The notes beneath the pieces are model-generated. The model ran no database searches. It saw nothing but the letters and a program-made list of their open reading frames with translations, and was not told the DNA's origin. Position numbers and translations under genes: made by a program. 64,000 nt of DNA from the NCBI GenBank assembly GCA_965242915.1, contig CBDETN010000028.1, positions 310,001-374,000 of the forward strand. The letters run 5' to 3'. Positions 63,301-64,000 of the stretch are shown one piece after another. This DNA is from CAJXII01 sp965242915. GTDB lineage: Bacteria; Campylobacterota; Campylobacteria; Campylobacterales; Arcobacteraceae. Every line of letters starts with the position of its first letter. Position 1 is the first letter of the stretch.

Positions 63301-64000
63301 CTATACAATCGGTGATACAATTAGAATAGAAGCTCTCTTTAATGAAAATATAACTTTAACAGATGCTAAAATAAAGATAAATATAGGTGGAGTTGAAAAA
63401 GAGTTAGATATAAATAGTTCAAATTCAAATAAACTTATCTTTAACTATATAGTACAAAATGGGGATAATGATACAAATGGTATAAGTGTAGTAGCTAACT
63501 CTTTAAGTGGAGATATTAAAGATACTCTTAACAATAGTGCTTCAGCTTTAGATTTAGCTTTCGTAATTTTATATGATAATATAAATCATAAAGTAGATAC
63601 TACACAACCAAAAATAACAAGTATCTCTTTTACATCAACTCCAAATAGTGATAATACTTATAGCGAAGATGAAAATATCACGATAGATATTAATATCTCA
63701 GTACCTGTAGCGGTCTTAGGGACACCTACTCTTGGTTTACAAATAGACTCAACTATTAAAAAAGCTATATATAATTCTATAAGTGATGATAAAAAAACAC
63801 TGACATTTATATATACAGTTGTAAGTGGAGATTATGATGGAGATGGTATCCAAATATTAGCTAATGCATTATCTCTTAATAGCGGTGCTATTTTGGATAA
63901 GAACAACAAAGAGTTATTCTTAGAATATAGTGGTCTTCAGAGTACTTCAAATGTAGATGCTAGAGATTTAAGTGTAACTATCACAGCTCCAAGTGTGGTG
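51389..64000 (+). CDS. Second giant surface lipoprotein, paralogue of the first; runs off the window
   Basis: The frame opens at ATG 51389 after AGGAGG and stays open for 4204 codons to the window end, which falls on a codon boundary. The lipobox (MVTGC), a 15-Ser linker and all domains to 53722 are nearly identical to the first gene. Diverged and shared blocks then alternate. It carries a discoidin cassette (55431-55868), a fourth cassette type (about 57850-58290), the second type (60241-60720) and one copy of the third (62430-62860). About 2.4 kb at 57660-60065 has no counterpart in the first gene. The end of the window corresponds to base 43665 of the first gene, so some 3.5 kb may remain. 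Confidence 0.88.
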   Translation, partial: MKKTKQIYIKLIAIGLITMMVTGCGGGGGSLDSSSSSSSSSSSSSSSAINGNVAKAPIDNATVTIYRLDTNEVLGTTKTDAKGDYSLDIGNYTGAVRIVASGGTYIDEVSGVEQNSSTLKLEAISSITVTDRMVNVTPVTDISAQKLLSMETNASKLANKISIIEDVNKNIARILTGSDFNPTKVRAKILDRTGKEKIKVSDGDEGKYGILLAVFAKLSDSNASNVRAQIDAVYDDIKDGIADKLSDDIQSALDNTDIQNGIDSNVTNDLKYTARQQLSYDINATLSGITNITNQKRGGKTEFFVTVNNINTKIPIVLKNEFATFEAKDKNGNDIAYVSNGSTIKVTLKNSGDFNNTRSVMLNIGSNKFLLTSKTNQQTTSTLKSEDIFVNRQTNRYDLNRYFKDPDGDKLTYSYDGELPEGISLDDDGIFRGTPTLNKSKIFKIDIYAKDSHGNIIKKKFRLNVLSRPRVDSITVEISTKVKGGITVAAKLKFNKDINITTAGTMTIVFANNAGKSTFDLPLGVILKDDGIDIDIITGSGNNIQVQASSIVTDAIIKQKGLEDRNFNFITAAGQTVENLIVDNTAPVWLSNTSAAINENAVIDTVVYQSNVSDSDSNITYSINDANFSIDTKGKLTLAKTLDYETKQSYSLNIEAKDTAGNIATQTIDIQVNNIVDTKPVLANPAQATISEDILQDTIIDTIKTNGANSDENTINSFSIRNSDANFIIDNNGAVKIVLNSHINYSVNNDHKYTLQIYATNDKGDSDDVNLTILVTNTPEITAKDDKKTMKNTENSIIIDVLANDDKGIDNKDLTIKSVTVPNIGTAEIIDDNKIKYTNTSTDTGTISFTYTMTNGEDDNTANVNISIIDATLVPDAPTVNTIADDDIINSLESKSAVNITGTATPDIKVTVTYNDISKTVKNVGSDGKWSVKYEVTELPSNGTSSEVVAYTTTVFGTESLKSKKTLKIDTTKPTVTITNDKSVDTLNKTDNTVTFTFSFSEEIKSFTANDITVQNGEKSTFKSVITDKKWTLAVIANDNSTKAITVSINLDIEDKAGNKLSSEGNKLDDEKKLVSKSIKVDTREVTLEVTFPIMEDGIISKAEEERVIISGTTNGRKVEVTIATLDKVDANVNDDGKWATKGINISSLPEGALTLVIKASKNGNIKTLTYNDKILKDTLSPTISELIIPTTSLLNENEFKISFKFDTFVTPMKLPMKDNFILKNVDLISNVYNPTSKIYTVTFKPKDDDEGTLKIILNKNAVESIAGNGNKEKDLYTHNFNSKKPTITITSHKEGQFIDESEASNLTLEGTTNAEDGQSVSLNIGDSILGTALVTDGTWSKSEIALKDKYYRYVRVYSDGSSSNTGNHVVEIEVYDTDNVNVASGKTVTGYKVSDNTSIIIKNSSRITDGSFKNKSAYADISTGYTYTLLDLGSLHELKSIKVWRYFDGRKYNKTHIKVSNDNVNWHSVYDGSTPYAESSSGKEFKTIPYRMIIQGNTTLTANIKNKLGNENSITLTLNIKKNPQITSINIDNDTLISGATTQVTVDFDNSIDTSTFTEEDINATNVDLTDFIWSNSNKTLTATLTPKPDIEDITNTIEIGVNWKDINGLSGSGYTSTNYKVITKYTEVKQVSFASHLVSSDPYHIGESVKISVIFSKAVEVTGTPYLNINLDSVSKKAKYISGNGTKILFFAYSIKNGDSANGISINADIKLDSNSNIKDKITLLNTNNTFEAIEKNTNHKVDTTKAGIDSISVTSNPAKGSYVKDEKINFKVTFSGGVTVTNAPTLSLVVGDKIVKAIYKDGSGTKIINFTYTVEDNSFDADGISISKNAILLAEGTIKSSNDSVLLYNAQVSNIKGQTVNSLTPYIKDITLSATKSGLNETAIVGDTLKASFTFNSNVTLEGTGISLKAKIGSKDISMAFFSQEANKLIFTYTIVENDSSISGFNLIKNSLILKSGTTLKSTTNGKNVTLKHLFKSNNTKIDGIKPTLVINAPKKVNKDFTITVSSSKELSSIDKSKISVSALFDVSEFKLAKDKKSATLKMTLKADTKSNEKNQDIKVIFEAAAFTDTSGLKSKKQEKTIIFDKITTLNITNPIVDKIYTLKEMQNMNISGTTDAEAGQKVKVNDIFDVEVQADGTWSKKVNLLTRSNIALKSNGLVKISSSPGLIWPDDKSIDDLIDGKKSKSDLFKINNALDKSLTFKFDEKYKEARFTIWHKDAGDYAAFWTTLNGSLIIFKNGDKVVKQLIFKGKQEYSTGVSSKSYDIETNIVFDEVVFVFKKSTPWFGEIEILASPVTKAYINASVKDKLGNKARVTKTVNMDITVPTVSIELNTRNILANKKLAATITLSEAVKGFSLENISVTNDSIDIDGQKKFGTFTLEDINLLKKSIIFTPNAETKADNIKIVIGKDFTDLYDNKPIAITSSASFNIDTLRGKINTIIILPHFEPTIPFVTNEEINIRVVFEEDVTVQGTPSIKILLYKADDTTVEAKATFKNAINTKVLNFIYKVQAGDLYSAMSIPKGDIDLNEGSIKLLSTNDANISYENVPENTNIKIDSTITSISSISISSNPGADKTYTTGDKVEFKVEFTKAITIINTNAKLKFTLDETVKEASYKSGNDNTILFEYLIVSGDKDTNGISINSNAIAANSFGENIFLNNVAIASDENHKVSTTGSTIQHSYFETKPSIYYKAGDTITAILEFNENIVLFISTDKPSLNLELGDKLVKAVYDKIVDNKLYFKYIVQDKDTAKQGASIVKSSLNLNFAQLKNIVGSDVKPEFNGLFHDKNTVVDTLVPTLTIKIPKNQNKDFTVTIEASEEITIKDTNKFSINQGSINKIDLNENKKTITITINAPTSYDGDISLTIEAGAVEDKARNSNNKTTGSSFFSTSKPTISITTPLNNTKHLVDDGVLITGVSNIEDGQKITAKVGELKVGDFVVKNGKFEAIIPRAYFSKKYRYVRAYFNRSPDIIHLTEFVVLDPQGKKLEVNKMVKLFKEVNSIYIDTESLGDNYSPTGAINGIRGDFPFYGRGMYYIPAGKYYLDLDLLNKYPISSVSLDTNYHFVARNIILQVSNDKITWDTIKDYRGHGSNIRNHDWLNPFMETNTKVKFYATNKYGTSSSEVSRDLIPSIKATAKISLDKTVVKFEEDINISITLSPNTDLSSFTKDDIIAENGTLGDLKTDPNNAYKKYISFTPSLNINDATNVITLKNTWTNKAGFNASLTTSKNYEVATKPVTITITDDQDKVTNKEIKYTFKLSSPSSTFDIDDIQVSSNAIKSNFSGSGDSYSLTVTPPEDFEGDLILVIEADTVSDTNGIGNLYLEYIQKVNTKPMPKPTIDPIAALNDLNDDINITGSGKIGAAILVEFNGIKKSTTVLIDGTWNLTLGVNSYFEDDTYDVKVIMSDEAGNSNFETTTFEIDTSSDEFAQLFIDSKIMADNIINQFEQYSIEVSGKTKNIPDGTNLTLKIGTINKSTTVINNIWSVDNIDISSLDDGNISIVAQVGTLSKSQNIFKDTSSIVPIFSTSKLLVKDDFNIILEFSKDVIGFDITKLKITNATILSLTKVNNKKYILSIDTSDTQTKTISVSIKENLVATEIGNKNSSASIDIAIDKIAPTLAIISHTNNQIITRNEASNLTLSGTSEAGAEVDLSIGTNSLGTTSVDNAGNWEKSNLNILINVANINKNIVETYTGTKASLTSSDYADIRHIFDGDTTYNSSHATDFGEEIGKSFTTIFKEATLLDHMRVYCGNSNGNRNYAKDVKWDFYDANDQIVKTITKTSYDKDWYYDLNLNGLSIKKIIATKVRDGYLSISELEIYRSNPTITVKATDEVGNEITKDINLTVVNHLKITDINITDTTLSAGETADVIFNFNIEINTFTFTAEDLTTPNATIDNFVWSDSNKTLTTTLTPINNIQYDNTNKIAVGQNWEDIYGIFANGNFTSINYEVDTKLPSLQNIAITSNAGDDNTYTIGDTIRIEALFNENITLTDAKIKINIGGVEKELDINSSNSNKLIFNYIVQNGDNDTNGISVVANSLSGDIKDTLNNSASALDLAFVILYDNINHKVDTTQPKITSISFTSTPNSDNTYSEDENITIDINISVPVAVLGTPTLGLQIDSTIKKAIYNSISDDKKTLTFIYTVVSGDYDGDGIQILANALSLNSGAILDKNNKELFLEYSGLQSTSNVDARDLSVTITAPSVV

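Overview
The window is AT-rich chromosomal DNA that most resembles a member of the Arcobacteraceae (Campylobacterota). This is an inference from gene content and codon style: futalosine-pathway MqnA, CcoG, LuxS, Tpx, a stand-alone MnmD-type methyltransferase, a Csd4/Pgp1-type cell-shape carboxypeptidase, an MlaA-MlaC-RND operon and many gcTATAAT promoters. No rRNA, tRNA or CRISPR array was found.

Layout. 1-2.3 kb: rplT, then an intact IS1182-family element (465-2225) inserted in the loop of a palindrome downstream of rplT. 2.3-9.65 kb: a tight minus-strand cluster: SDR oxidoreductase, small unknown protein, RND exporter, MlaC, MlaA (retrograde lipid transport), a Bax-like glucosaminidase, dapF, coaE and a short spermidine-synthase-like protein. 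9.7-24.9 kb: housekeeping genes on both strands: purM, a FIST-domain histidine kinase, uppP, a CheY-like regulator, mqnA, moaD-moaE, a PHP histidinol phosphatase, mnmD, a frameshifted lpxR, luxS, ccoG, two peptidoglycan carboxypeptidases, HIT, DUF493, moaC, rpsU and a small lipoprotein. 24.9-32.6 kb: tpx, a U32 peptidase, an AsmA-like protein, purE, an AAA ATPase plus PD-(D/E)XK-like gene pair sitting between purE and glyQ, glyQ and a Nif3-like gene.

32.6-64 kb is the accessory part. It holds two tandem giant surface lipoprotein genes: 33013-47175 (4720 aa, complete) and 51389 to beyond the window end (at least 4204 codons). They are paralogues with long near-identical DNA blocks separated by diverged ones. 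Both are strings of cadherin-like and bacterial Ig-like domains. At one fixed point in several Ig domains a ligand-binding, discoidin/galactose-binding-like cassette is inserted, and at least four cassette types can be seen. The first protein ends in a YbhB/YbcL (PEBP) domain. Between the two genes lie a degenerate AAA_14/DUF4143 ATPase, a HipB-HipA toxin-antitoxin pair, a diverged 3' fragment of the Nif3 gene and a decayed IS110/IS1111-type element.

The most interesting signals are the nested, apparently exchangeable cassettes and mosaic homology of the giant lipoproteins, the ATPase-nuclease pair broken by an in-frame TGA, the frameshifted lpxR in a homopolymer, and the IS inserted exactly in a hairpin loop with a 4-bp duplication.
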